Shown here: positions 31,392 to 41,158 of the stretch, one piece after another
How positions within the stretch are numbered: position 1 is the stretch's first letter
Layout of the letters: every line of letters begins with the position of its first letter
NCBI RefSeq assembly: GCF_900699015.1
Contig: NZ_LR217737.1
Coordinates: 682,001-746,000, forward strand
Source: Erwinia_E haradaeae_E
GTDB lineage: Bacteria; Pseudomonadota; Gammaproteobacteria; Enterobacterales; Enterobacteriaceae
Reading direction: 5' to 3'
Length of the DNA: 64,000 nt
Notes under the pieces: generated by a model
Databases searched by the model: none
Seen by the model: the letters and a program-made list of their open reading frames with translations, nothing else
Told to the model about the DNA's origin: nothing
Program-made: the position numbers and the translations under genes

Positions 31392-34300
31392 TCAAACTTG
31401 AAAAATTGGAAAAGGTATTTTCACACCAAGTTCCCGAAAACCTAATAAAATACGTCGATGTATCTCATGACGTAATAACATACGATGATTCATTTCAGCT
31501 GCATAAATACGCAATTCAAATAACTGTACTCCCTTTTGTAAATCTACAAGAAAAGCTTCTGGATATGGATTCTCTAATACATATCGACATCCTTTTGCTG
31601 CCTTTAATAAAACCTGAGTTACTACTTCACTATTAGCATCCAATGAGACTGAAATATTTAACACTACCCTGGTAATAGAATCTGATAATGACCAATTAAT
31701 AAACTGCTCAGTAAGAAATGACTTATTTGGAACAATAATCTCTTTATGATCCCAATCAGTAATAGTAGTTGCACGAGTATTAATACGAGTGATACTACCT
31801 GTTAGATCACGTATTGTAACAGTATCGCCAATACGAATTGGTTTTTCAAACAAAAGAATTAAACCAGATATAAAATTAGCAAAAATTTCTTGTAATCCAA
31901 AACCCAGTCCTACACTTAACCCAGCCACTAACCACTGTAACTTTGACCAATCAATTCCGATCAACGTAAAACCAGTTAGACTGCCAATTAAAACAATAAA
32001 ATATTTAGTTAAAGTTGTAATAGCGTACCCTGTACCCGGCGTTAAACTAAGATGTTGCAACAATGCTAACTCTAATAAGGCTGGCATATTTCGAACCAAC
32101 TGCGCTGTAATGATTAATACTAAAGTTGCATTCATTACTGACCCCAAAGTAATTGGTTGCGGTTTCTTCACTCCTTGCATTGTGGTGCTAACATCCCAAA
32201 GACGAATATTCTCTAAAAAACTAAAAGCAGAATGAATTTCTGACCATATTAAAATAACAGATACTAAAGCAACTAATGTTAAAAGAGAACGCACTAAACG
32301 TAATGATTGTGCACTAATGGCATCTAAATCAATACGAGGCTCTTCAACCTCTATATTATCAGAAACACTCTGTTGGAAGCCTAATTCCTCCTCATTGCGT
32401 GCACGGTAAGCAAGAATATCTGCGCGACGAGAACGCGCGCGATCAAAAGCAATACGCCGCCTCTGAATTAACATCCATCTCCGAATAATATAGTACATTA
32501 CTAATAGCAAAAACCAGATAGCCAAAGAGGTTTCCAATCTAGCCAACAAAGCTTTAGACGTTTCAAGATAACCAACACACGAAGCTATAGCGGCCATAAT
32601 CGGAATAGTAACCATTACATTCCATAAAATATTATTCATTACATTCTTGCTATTTCCATCTTTATCAAGGTATAGTGGAATACCAGCGTGTTTAAGACTC
32701 ACCGTAACCAAACTTAATGCCCCACAAATTAGAATAAAACAAAAACGACCTAAAGTAGGAGAAAACTCACGATCTGATAAATTCTCAAAAGATATCAACA
32801 TCATCATCAATGGAACTACTACTCCTATACACAATCTATAAAAACGCATCGCTAGAGCTACCCGATTTCTAGGCCAGCGAAAATGTACAATAAACAAACC
32901 CTTGCTTCGAGAAAAAGTATTACAGATCATAAAACCCCAAAGCAGGGGTACGCTAGCAGTTACACCATACCCAATTGCTATGGCAATTGGGTATGGCCAA
33001 GAATGCTGTAAACCATACCCTAATGCAGCAAAAAGCACTGGAAGAGGGAGAGCCACTAAAATTGACCAAAACACAGTTCGTATTGTTAAGCTAAACTGAT
33101 CCTGAGTTACTTTTCCTACCTTTCTAGAAGCACAATCAAGAAAAACACAAAAATGACGATGCAAACTCACACTAAGACCAACTAATAAACTAGCTATAAA
33201 TAGTGGAACTATTGTGTCCCGAGTTGTACACATCATTATCATCGCCCTGCTTAACTGACCGAAGGTGTCTAATGATAAAAGCCTCCTTAAGTCATATACT
33301 AATTCAATCGGGTATCTAAAATTTAATGCACTTATATCAGAAGTCCAGAACAAGTAACGATGACTAGCATCTTTAACCCTCTTTAACGCATCTATTAAAT
33401 GAGTATTGCTGATATTTAATTTAGTTAATTCTAGAGAAAGAGCATCAGCGCTAGCTACTAAAGACATGAGAATCTTATGTTGGATTTTTAATTGAGTTGT
33501 TAATATATTTTTTTGTTCACTAGTCAAAATAAGAGGATCTCTCTCTTGTAGTAAAACCTTCTTCTCTAAAAGAGCTAGATAATATAAACGCTTAGCACGC
33601 AATTCAGCCATTTCGGTACCAAACTGTTGGGGTTTTGGCATTTTAGGAAGACGAGAAACTAGAGATCGGAGTGCTTCGCCAAGTGTATTCGAAATACTAA
33701 TCCATTGAGATTGATCAATAATTGTAGCCAATACCTGACGAGCCTGAATAACTTGACGAGTAACAATAGTTTTTTGAACAAGAACTGTTTCCATGCGTTT
33801 TCGTTGTTTCTTTAGTTCCAATAAAAGCTCATGGTTTAAAGTTAACTGTGCACTAAGACTACGAGGTATATCATTATAATATTTTTCAGTTTTTCCGATA
33901 AAAGCTAATCCAGACTGAACAAAATTATAACGATCATAATATCGCTGACCAGATGACTCTCCTACTCTTGTATTACGAGTAATGAGTTTATAAAAAGAGG
34001 ATTCAGCACTTACATGCTCTAAGTTATTATAATAAGAATATGGTACTTGGTCCAACTGAGATGAATCGAATCGAAACCGATTCGTGAAAGATTCTATATA
34101 TTTACCTCCCCCCTGAGCTCTCTTATTCAAGAGAGAGAAAAAAAATATTTTCACATCACAATCTTTTTTATAGATATTTTGAAATTTTTTAATTTTATAT
34201 GTATATAAATTTAATAAATAATCACGAATATTCCAAATATAATATCTTCTAATCTTTGTTTTCCATCTTCCCTCTAGATCTGAACTACTAATTTTTAAAA

Positions 34301-34640
34301 TTTTTTGCTTACTATTCTTTTTGATTATCTCAACAGATACTTTCACGAGACTTACAGGATCTGTAGTAATCTTCTGTAGAAGATAGCCATGGATCGAAGG
34401 GGAAAACATAACTATGTTATTCCACTGTTGAACATAATTTATAGCTTTTTTGTATAGATCAAACCTACTAACTTTAATAACTAACTGGTTATTACTAATT
34501 ATGATTTTATTACTACTATTTTTTCTGTAGTTTTCTTCTCCATGCATATATCCAACTTGAGTGATGTTAATTAATGCCATAACATTAAGTGGACAGAGAA
34601 TACTACCTAGTAAAAATAGAATCAATACAAGCCGTAACAT
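31392..34640 (-). CDS. mscM: Large mechanosensitive channel MscM (YjeP/KefA family)
   Basis: Inner-membrane channel of the MscS superfamily that opens under membrane tension. It is 1082 aa (E. coli YjeP about 1107). A signal sequence (residues 1-22) is followed by a periplasmic coiled-coil region to about residue 480. Several membrane segments follow, then the MscS core near residues 880-980. Core motifs include LSVGLGFGLQEIFANFISGLI and FEKPIRIGD. The N-terminal 150 residues look the most diverged. psd ends two bases before its start, so they form an operon. It is a large gene to be kept in a shrinking genome. Confidence 0.92.
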   Translation of the reverse strand: MLRLVLILFLLGSILCPLNVMALINITQVGYMHGEENYRKNSSNKIIISNNQLVIKVSRFDLYKKAINYVQQWNNIVMFSPSIHGYLLQKITTDPVSLVKVSVEIIKKNSKQKILKISSSDLEGRWKTKIRRYYIWNIRDYLLNLYTYKIKKFQNIYKKDCDVKIFFFSLLNKRAQGGGKYIESFTNRFRFDSSQLDQVPYSYYNNLEHVSAESSFYKLITRNTRVGESSGQRYYDRYNFVQSGLAFIGKTEKYYNDIPRSLSAQLTLNHELLLELKKQRKRMETVLVQKTIVTRQVIQARQVLATIIDQSQWISISNTLGEALRSLVSRLPKMPKPQQFGTEMAELRAKRLYYLALLEKKVLLQERDPLILTSEQKNILTTQLKIQHKILMSLVASADALSLELTKLNISNTHLIDALKRVKDASHRYLFWTSDISALNFRYPIELVYDLRRLLSLDTFGQLSRAMIMMCTTRDTIVPLFIASLLVGLSVSLHRHFCVFLDCASRKVGKVTQDQFSLTIRTVFWSILVALPLPVLFAALGYGLQHSWPYPIAIAIGYGVTASVPLLWGFMICNTFSRSKGLFIVHFRWPRNRVALAMRFYRLCIGVVVPLMMMLISFENLSDREFSPTLGRFCFILICGALSLVTVSLKHAGIPLYLDKDGNSKNVMNNILWNVMVTIPIMAAIASCVGYLETSKALLARLETSLAIWFLLLVMYYIIRRWMLIQRRRIAFDRARSRRADILAYRARNEEELGFQQSVSDNIEVEEPRIDLDAISAQSLRLVRSLLTLVALVSVILIWSEIHSAFSFLENIRLWDVSTTMQGVKKPQPITLGSVMNATLVLIITAQLVRNMPALLELALLQHLSLTPGTGYAITTLTKYFIVLIGSLTGFTLIGIDWSKLQWLVAGLSVGLGFGLQEIFANFISGLILLFEKPIRIGDTVTIRDLTGSITRINTRATTITDWDHKEIIVPNKSFLTEQFINWSLSDSITRVVLNISVSLDANSEVVTQVLLKAAKGCRYVLENPYPEAFLVDLQKGVQLFELRIYAAEMNHRMLLRHEIHRRILLGFRELGVKIPFPIFQV
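32965..32996. repeat. Perfect 14-bp hairpin inside mscM
   Basis: CCATACCCAATTGC (32965-32978) pairs exactly with GCAATTGGGTATGG (32983-32996) around the loop TATG. On the coding strand it spells PYPIAIAIGYG in a membrane segment. Part of the symmetry follows from the repeated amino acids, but the perfect third-base match is not required by them. Confidence 0.7.
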
Positions 34641-34642
34641 GT

Positions 34643-35554
34643 CTATCTCGTTATAGGCTTATAAAAATCTTCCGACTTATTATCTTCTATTATCACCTTA
34701 GCCATTGATTGACCAAGACGAGTTTGACTTCCTGGTATTAAATTTGTAACTATCTCAACTCTTCTGGGTGGAAATAAATTAATAACAGTAGATCCTAATT
34801 TAAAGTAACCCATCTCCTCACCCTTCAATAAGACTATTTGATCTGATTTCTTATTATTATCAGGCCAATGCCAATATTTTATAATACCTTGACGTGGAGG
34901 TGTTATTGCTCCCAACCAACTAATTTGAATGCTTCCTACAATAGAAGCACCAATTAAAATTTGTGCCATAGACCCAAAATTAGTATCAAAAAAACAAATC
35001 ACTCTCTCATTACGTGCAAATAAATTAGGTATATGTTTTACCATTAAAGAGTTCAGCGAATAAAGCTCACCAGGGACATAAATCATCGTTCGTAAAATAC
35101 CTGTACATGGCATATGAACACGATGATAATCTCCCGGTGCTAAATAAGTAGTAAGAAATTCTCCATTCTGAAATAAAGATGTCATCAGAGGATTACCTGC
35201 TAGCAAAGCTGAAAGCGAATAGGTATGACCTTTAGCTTGAAATAACTTGTCACCTTGAATAGAACCTAACTGACTAATACGACCATGAGCTGGAAAACAT
35301 AATAATTTAGAATCAGTATCAATTAAATATAAATCATCACGTAATTTGCGTATAAAAAAATCATTAAAACTCAAGTAACTAGAAGTGTCAGGGTACTTAG
35401 CCTCTTCCATGTCTACCTTATAGTACCAAATAAAAGCGTTAATTATAGCTTTAGTCAGCCATCCACCATGTTTATTTGCTCCCCATCCTAATAATTCAGT
35501 CACAACTTGTTTAGGGACAAAACGATGTAAGATCAATTTTAAACGGTCTAACAA
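34643..35554 (-). CDS. psd: Phosphatidylserine decarboxylase proenzyme
   Basis: Inner-membrane enzyme that converts phosphatidylserine to phosphatidylethanolamine. I place the start at TTG (35554), preceded five bases upstream by a perfect AAGGAGG (35560-35566). This gives about 303 aa and an N-terminus MLDRLKLILHRFVPK that matches relatives. The longer frame from the ATG at 35629 adds 25 residues with no family match. The self-cleavage site LGST, which creates the pyruvoyl group, is in EMGYFKLGSTVINLF. DYHRVHMPC is intact. It forms an operon with mscM; the upstream rsgA is lost. Confidence 0.94.
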   Translation of the reverse strand: MLDRLKLILHRFVPKQVVTELLGWGANKHGGWLTKAIINAFIWYYKVDMEEAKYPDTSSYLSFNDFFIRKLRDDLYLIDTDSKLLCFPAHGRISQLGSIQGDKLFQAKGHTYSLSALLAGNPLMTSLFQNGEFLTTYLAPGDYHRVHMPCTGILRTMIYVPGELYSLNSLMVKHIPNLFARNERVICFFDTNFGSMAQILIGASIVGSIQISWLGAITPPRQGIIKYWHWPDNNKKSDQIVLLKGEEMGYFKLGSTVINLFPPRRVEIVTNLIPGSQTRLGQSMAKVIIEDNKSEDFYKPITR

Positions 35555-35759
35555 ATTATCCTCCTTATGAAGTAAGACTATACGCTTCTTCAGAAGAAGA
35601 TTATAACAGTCTATATCATGTGAAACCATAATAAGATTATATAATTTCTTTTACTTCCTAATATTTTCTTTATTCTTTAAAACAAATCGAGTGCTCTTCA
35701 AATTATCTTTAGATTAGCTACCTTATAGATAATAATTATTAATATACAGTACAGATTTA

Positions 35760-36245
35760 TAATATTATTCTACTTTCAAATAAATAAACTATTAAATAAA
35801 TATGATTTTTGTCATTTTAAAAAAATCCGATACCGAAAATAAATAAGAATCAATAAGCAATATTCACTTATATTCAATACAATTATATTTATATTCAAAT
35901 ACATTCACTGTTTCTTGAAATAAATTATTTAAGACAAAAAAGATTTTATCTTTTATTCTATAAATCTTGTATTAAAACGAAGAGACCTATGACAACTAAC
36001 TATCTATTCTATCTTAAATAAGTTACAAGTATCTGATGTGTCCGCTCAAGAGAACCTGAAACTAATAATTCTTTTCAATAACATTAATCTAACTATATTG
36101 ATTATCCGGCTCTGGAATCTAGATGTTATTAACTCTATTGGATAATAGAAGCTATGAGAATATTTATATACCTATTCTAATACAAAGATAATCTTATAAC
36201 ACTGCTATGATTGTATAAGACAACTATCCATGTACTATAAATTTA
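35760..36245 (+). pseudogene. orn: Decayed oligoribonuclease gene
   Basis: In E. coli orn lies beyond psd and rsgA on the opposite strand; here traces appear on the plus strand. At 36039-36086 the codons Cys-Pro-Leu-Lys-Arg-Thr-stop-Asn-stop-stop-Phe-Phe follow CGNSIGQDRRFL in strict register, preceded by Lys-Tyr-Leu-Met for KSPI. At 36116-36127 Asn-Leu-Asp-Val matches YRNLDV. Exactly 28 codons after that Asp-Val, at 36209-36220, Asp-Cys-Ile-Arg matches DDIR, followed by a short Tyr-Tyr-Lys end. At least one frameshift separates the blocks. Confidence 0.65.
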
Positions 36246-36416
36246 AAAAAAATAAAATTCATGTATAATAATAAAGGATGCTTGAATATTTATCCGAAGA
36301 GCTCTATCTTATTAAAGAATCATATTTACTATAGAAAATACATACTATCTTTATTATACCGATATATTCAGATTTATATAAAATAATCCTGCCATACGTT
36401 CAGTTAAAGGACAACT

Positions 36417-37400
36417 ATGAGTAAAATCTATAAAGATAACTCTTTTACTATTGGGAACACACCCCTTATCCAATTAAACAGAATGGGTAATAGTCATATT
36501 TTAGTAAAAATTGAGTCTAGAAATCCTAGTTTTAGCGTAAAATGTCGTATTGGCGCTAACATGATTTGGGATGCAGAAAAACGCGGTATACTTCAAAAGG
36601 GAATAAATTTAATTGAACCCACTAGCGGTAATACTGGTATTGCCTTAGCTTATGTAGCAGCGGCTCGCGGATATAGCTTAACATTAACAATGCCAGACTC
36701 AATGAGCATTGAGCGCCGTAAGCTTTTAAGAGCATTAGGAGCTAATGTAGTACTTACTGCAGGAATTCATGGGATGAAGGGAGCGATTGATAAAGCTGAA
36801 GAAATTGTTGCCAGTGATCCAAAAAAATTCCTTCTTTTACAACAATTTACCAATCCAGCCAATCCAGAAATTCATGAAAAAACGACTGGACCAGAAATCT
36901 GGAAAGACACTAATGGACGAATAGATGTATTTATTGCAGGCGTTGGAACTGGTGGTACTTTAACTGGAGTTAGTCGTTACCTTAAGATTACTCAAGGAAT
37001 AAAAAATCTCATTTCAGTTGCAGTAGAACCAGCTGACTCTGCCGTCATCTCTCAGACCCTAGAAGGGCAACAAATAAAACCTGGTCCACATAAAATTCAA
37101 GGTATTGGTGCTGGTTTTGTTCCAATGAATCTTGATCTTAATCTTATAGATCGCGTCATATCCATTACGAATGATGAGGCAATTACTAGCGCGCGTCTTT
37201 TAATGCTTCAAGAAGGTATTTTAGCTGGTATTTCTTCTGGAGCTGCTATTGCTGCAGCATTAAAATTACAAAAAGAAAATGATTTTAAAGAAAAAAACAT
37301 CGTAGTTATCTTACCGTCTTCTGGGGAGCGTTACTTATCAACCTCCCTATTTGAGACCTACTCTGATGACCGCGATAACAACACAAACCTATATCTTTAA
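36417..37400 (+). CDS. cysK: Cysteine synthase A (O-acetylserine sulfhydrylase)
   Basis: PLP enzyme that makes cysteine from O-acetylserine and sulfide. It is 327 aa (E. coli CysK 323). The start SKIYKDNSFTIGNTPLIQLNRMG is CysK-like, not CysM-like. The PLP lysine is in NPSFSVKCRIG near residue 42. The substrate loop is EPTSGNTGIALA and the phosphate loop is GVGTGGTLTG. AAAGGA precedes the ATG. In relatives cysK lies next to ptsHI-crr; here ptsI is 30 kb away, showing rearrangement. Confidence 0.96.
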   Translation: MSKIYKDNSFTIGNTPLIQLNRMGNSHILVKIESRNPSFSVKCRIGANMIWDAEKRGILQKGINLIEPTSGNTGIALAYVAAARGYSLTLTMPDSMSIERRKLLRALGANVVLTAGIHGMKGAIDKAEEIVASDPKKFLLLQQFTNPANPEIHEKTTGPEIWKDTNGRIDVFIAGVGTGGTLTGVSRYLKITQGIKNLISVAVEPADSAVISQTLEGQQIKPGPHKIQGIGAGFVPMNLDLNLIDRVISITNDEAITSARLLMLQEGILAGISSGAAIAAALKLQKENDFKEKNIVVILPSSGERYLSTSLFETYSDDRDNNTNLYL

Positions 37401-37627
37401 TATTTAATAATGCTAAATCAATAATATTTCTATACTAAGTAAATTAATAAATTTATTTAAAATCATATATAGTTCTATATATTCTATTAATGCAGAATAT
37501 TAAACCTTTTTCTATTAAAATAGAATTATATCTTGCTTTTGTATAATCAGAAAAACAAAATGTAAGGTTGTCAATAAAAAATAAAAATCTTACTTATAGT
37601 ATTCAATTATTTATACTAATAAATAAT

Positions 37628-37667
37628 CTAAAAGAGATGACTACATCAATGATGGTATCTCTTTTAG
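37628..37667. terminator. Long hairpin after cysK
   Basis: CTAAAAGAGAT (37628-37638) pairs with ATCTCTTTTAG (37657-37667), with an inner CATC/GATG stem. Total length is 40 bases. It lies 228 bp after cysK and 240 bp beyond the tRNA cluster that is transcribed toward it. The minus-strand product is followed by an AT-rich tail, so it may end tRNA transcription, cysK transcription or both. Confidence 0.5.
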
Positions 37668-37904
37668 TCTAAAGGATAACATCCTGGATCCTTCTAGGAT
37701 TAAATAAAAAAATATTCTCTTCCGATTAACTAAGTTATATATTATTCTAATATGATAAAATCATTTAAGTTTGAAATAAATAAAATAATGATAAATAAAA
37801 CGAATAGTATCAATTTTTTAACTATAACAAACATATTGTAATAAGTTTATTACGATAAATAAAGAAGATCAGTGTCCATTATGACTAATACAATTTAACA
37901 GTGA

Positions 37905-37977
37905 TGCTGATACCCAGATTTGAACTGGGGGCCTCACCCTTACCAAGGGTGTGCTCTACCTACTGAGCTATATCAGC
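37905..37977 (-). tRNA. thrT: tRNA-Thr (anticodon GGT)
   Basis: Full cloverleaf on the minus strand: acceptor GCTGATA/TATCAGC, D-arm AGCTCAGTAGGTAGAGC, anticodon stem CACCC/GGGTG around GGT, T-arm CCCAG/CTGGG. It reads ACC and ACU. The 3' CCA is not encoded: the bases after the discriminator A are TCA. Last gene of a thrU-tyrU-glyT-thrT cluster. Confidence 0.95.
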
Positions 37978-37982
37978 AAGAA

Positions 37983-38057
37983 TGGAGCGAATGACGGGAA
38001 TCGAACCCGTATCATCAGCTTGGAAGGCTGAGGTAATGACCATTATACGACATCCGC
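37983..38057 (-). tRNA. glyT: tRNA-Gly (anticodon TCC)
   Basis: Cloverleaf with acceptor GCGGATG/CATTCGC (one G-T pair), D-arm beginning TCGTATAATGG, anticodon loop CTTCCAA and T-arm ACGGG/CCCGT. It reads GGA and GGG. The 3' CCA is encoded (37983-37985). It matches glyT of enterobacteria and lies 5 bp from thrT. Confidence 0.95.
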
Positions 38058-38257
38058 ATTTCTTTACTTCCTTTGAATCTAACTATAAATTATATTTATA
38101 AAAGATATAAAATACAAATGCTTACTGCTTCTTATTATTTTTTTTTAAATTTTTAATAAAAACCATATTTATTTAAAATTCTTTTTTATTTCTCAAATAA
38201 GTTTTTCTAATAAAAATTATAATTTCTATTCCAACTTATCAATGCACACCTAAAAGA

Positions 38258-38342
<85 letters not shown>

Positions 38343-38356
38343 AAAAGATTGAATGA

Positions 38357-38429
<73 letters not shown>

Positions 38430-38632
38430 ATTAACTAATACCTAGTTTAGAAAAAACGGAACCTAGATGCAACAGAAATTATAGTATTTTTATATTTATG
38501 TAACAAGTATTACAGAAAGTACGGAAATCATGTCTCAAAAGCAAAAATCAATCTCTCCAATCTCTATCGATTACATTAATCTCTATGATATAATTAATTT
38601 ATTATAACAGTAGTAAATTAATCTATAAAATA

Positions 38633-39811
38633 TTAAATGCCTAACATATAAGATAAAATCTTATATTTTATCCATATCGAATTTTCAGTAATAAGCAGTC
38701 CTGCATTACGTAAAACTTTTAATGGTATAAATTTCTTACTAAAAGTGTGGTATAAAAAATCCATCCCATTTTGCATAATCCAATTATCGCTCTGTCGTTT
38801 ATATTGATAGGCTTCTAACACGTCTTTACCAAACCATTTAATCGCCTGCACTTTGGCCTTACTTAATATCTCAATTAAAGCTATAGCATCACGATAACCA
38901 AGGTTGACTCCTTGTCCAGCTAATGGATGTATAGTATGTGCGGCATCTCCCGCTAAAGCCAGACCAGGCAAGATATAATGTGTAACATAACTGCGTGTTA
39001 ACAAAAAAGAAGAAGATAACACTGGAGTAACTCTTCCAAGTTGGAGAGGAAAATTACTGTGAATCTCGTGTTGTAATGCAAGCATACGCATAGACTGAAG
39101 ATGTTGAATCCAATCAGGTTTATCATACCATACTAATGACGCCCAACAACCAAATAATGGCAAAAAAGCACGAGGTCCATGTGGAGTAAACTGCTGCCAA
39201 GCAAGATCCCCAGCTTGATCCTCACAATTTACACTAATTAGCATACAAGACTGCTTATATATCCAACTTTTCTTTCTAATTCCTGCCAATTTACAAATCT
39301 GTGAATCTGCTCCATCTACTCCTATTACCAATTGCGCCTGTAATTTGTCACCATTATTTAACAATAACTCCCATTGATTATTAACTCGATACATACTCTG
39401 TAAGAAAGCAGGACACAAAAGATATATATTCTCTTTCCATAGATGTTTCCACAATGCATATTGTAACACATGATTTTCCACCATGTATCCTAATTCAGGT
39501 AATCCTAATAATTTAGAATCAAATCTTAATTTTGTTTTTTGACACTCCCAAACTTCTTGTCTTCGATAAGGCGCACATCTCATCCTTAACACATCTTTCC
39601 ATACTCCTAACTGTCTCAGGAATCTAATTGAAGCAGCATTAATTGCTGAAATACGTAGGTTTGGATGAGAATCAGGATCAAATAATAAGGGCTTCTGTTT
39701 TTCAAGAAGTGCAACCTCAAAACCATTTTTTGTAAGACCACAGGCTAATGCTGCACCGACCATGCCTCCACCAACTATTGCTACTTCAACTTTAAATTTA
39801 ATGTTACTCAT
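38633..39811 (-). CDS. ubiF: 2-octaprenyl-3-methyl-6-methoxy-1,4-benzoquinol hydroxylase
   Basis: Flavin monooxygenase that adds the last ring hydroxyl in ubiquinone synthesis. It is 392 aa (E. coli 391). The FAD-binding GGGMVGAALACGL motif is near residues 14-26. A DG-type motif VIGVDGADSQI is near residue 163, and GLALAGDAAHTIHPLAGQGVNLGYRD is near 275-300. Segments such as CMLISVNCEDQAGD and QQFTPHGPRAFLPLF fit UbiF better than the related UbiH or UbiI. No clear ribosome site. It stands alone between the tRNA cluster and a long gap. Confidence 0.92.
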   Translation of the reverse strand: MSNIKFKVEVAIVGGGMVGAALACGLTKNGFEVALLEKQKPLLFDPDSHPNLRISAINAASIRFLRQLGVWKDVLRMRCAPYRRQEVWECQKTKLRFDSKLLGLPELGYMVENHVLQYALWKHLWKENIYLLCPAFLQSMYRVNNQWELLLNNGDKLQAQLVIGVDGADSQICKLAGIRKKSWIYKQSCMLISVNCEDQAGDLAWQQFTPHGPRAFLPLFGCWASLVWYDKPDWIQHLQSMRMLALQHEIHSNFPLQLGRVTPVLSSSFLLTRSYVTHYILPGLALAGDAAHTIHPLAGQGVNLGYRDAIALIEILSKAKVQAIKWFGKDVLEAYQYKRQSDNWIMQNGMDFLYHTFSKKFIPLKVLRNAGLLITENSIWIKYKILSYMLGI

Positions 39812-41158
39812 ACTCTATTACCAAGAATTAAAAATAACAATTGATGAATATTTGATCTCTCAATGTAATTGACTACCCCAGAGAGTAGTATCTTAATACT
39901 CTCATCTTCTTTTACCTTATTCTTTATTTTACTAATATTTTTAGAATAAAAACATTATTAACAATTCAAACACTTCAGAATAAAATCGACTATCAATCAA
40001 TGATTGTATTAATCAAATCGTTAATTTCAAATATATTTTATACCAAACAAGAGTGATTAAAAAATCTAGATTTAATCTATATCTATCTTAGAGTAATTCA
40101 ATTATACAATTCTACTATTAAATCTATTATTCAATTATAGATGATCTAACACCACTTTAGATATTATGGTCACTCTATATTCCTAATTACACTAGATATT
40201 CTTATCCTAAATCTCATAAGATAGCGTATATTGATCGCTCTCTGATAAATATATATAACATATTACGCAATAATCTCTTTATCATATACATAAAACATAC
40301 CATTTTCTTGTATCTAAGAATACAAATATAGACTACTATTATCATAATTATAGTATTACAGATAGAATGTGATTCTATCATGTTGACTATGGCGCTATAA
40401 ATTAATAAATAATAGGTTTTTAGACAATCAACTAATAAATCTTTTATCAAATACCTAACATATAAGATATAAATCAGAATTCATTATTCTAACTTATATT
40501 AGAACTGTCATCATATAAAAATTAATTTTATCATAAATAATATAAATATATATCTTGCTTATACCCAATAAATTAAAAATATAAAATTACAATTAATCAC
40601 TAATCTGTTGATAATATTTAACCATGCATTATATATTGAATTTTAAATACTTAGTAATATATCACTATTAATATTTTCAATGATCTTTCTTTGAAGGAAA
40701 TCCATTTAATAATTATAAAAACTAAAATAGTGTACCTAGTATCTAGGTACATGCCATGTGCATATAACAAAAGGCAACAGTACCCTTTACTCTGTAATAA
40801 TAAGGATTATAGCTTATATTAATAAATAGTATATATAAATAAATTTCTAGACAATCAGTTATATATTAAACATATAAAGATACACTGACTATCCTACTTC
40901 TAATCATGATAAAAGAAGACTTGAATTTACAATAGATAAAAGTCAAAATTATTATGAATATAACAAAAAGCAATTAGATGGTATCTATTATGATAGTTGT
41001 AAACAATTATCTTATAATAAGAAATCTAAATGAATCTAGTTTCAAATACGTAAAACTATTTAACATAAATCTTGACCTAAAAATTATATTAATGTAATGA
41101 TAGTTATCATTTAGGTCACCAACTAGATCAAAATCAATTCAGGAGATTCAGAGATAGT
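39812..41158. other. AT-rich gap between ubiF and tmk
   Basis: No credible gene. A minus-strand open frame at 40214-40450 is composed of AT-rich codons and has no family look. A compact hairpin, GTACCTAG (40732-40739) with CTAGGTAC (40743-40750), has a 3-base loop. An mltG remnant would be expected before tmk; a Pro-Thr-Ser block near 40893 and Gly-His near 41115 resemble it, but their spacing is wrong. The tmk ribosome site AGGAG is at the right edge. Confidence 0.5.

Noticed and set aside
35640..35715. rsgA tail upstream of psd
   Set aside because: A Phe-Glu...His-x-Ile and an Arg-Lys-Tyr trace fit the RsgA end only with a four-codon deletion; too short to call.
36417..37400. cysM instead of cysK
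   Set aside because: The N-terminus, FSVKCRIG and the C-terminus follow CysK, and CysM-specific segments are absent.
38633..39811. ubiH or ubiI instead of ubiF
   Set aside because: Sequence around QQFTPHGPRAFLPLF and the C-terminal region fit UbiF best.
40214..40450. 78-codon minus-strand open frame
   Set aside because: Made of AT-rich codons, no ribosome site, no family resemblance; expected by chance in such DNA.
40880..41150. mltG remnant upstream of tmk
   Set aside because: Pro-Thr and Gly-His traces exist, but the spacing between them is about three times the family value.
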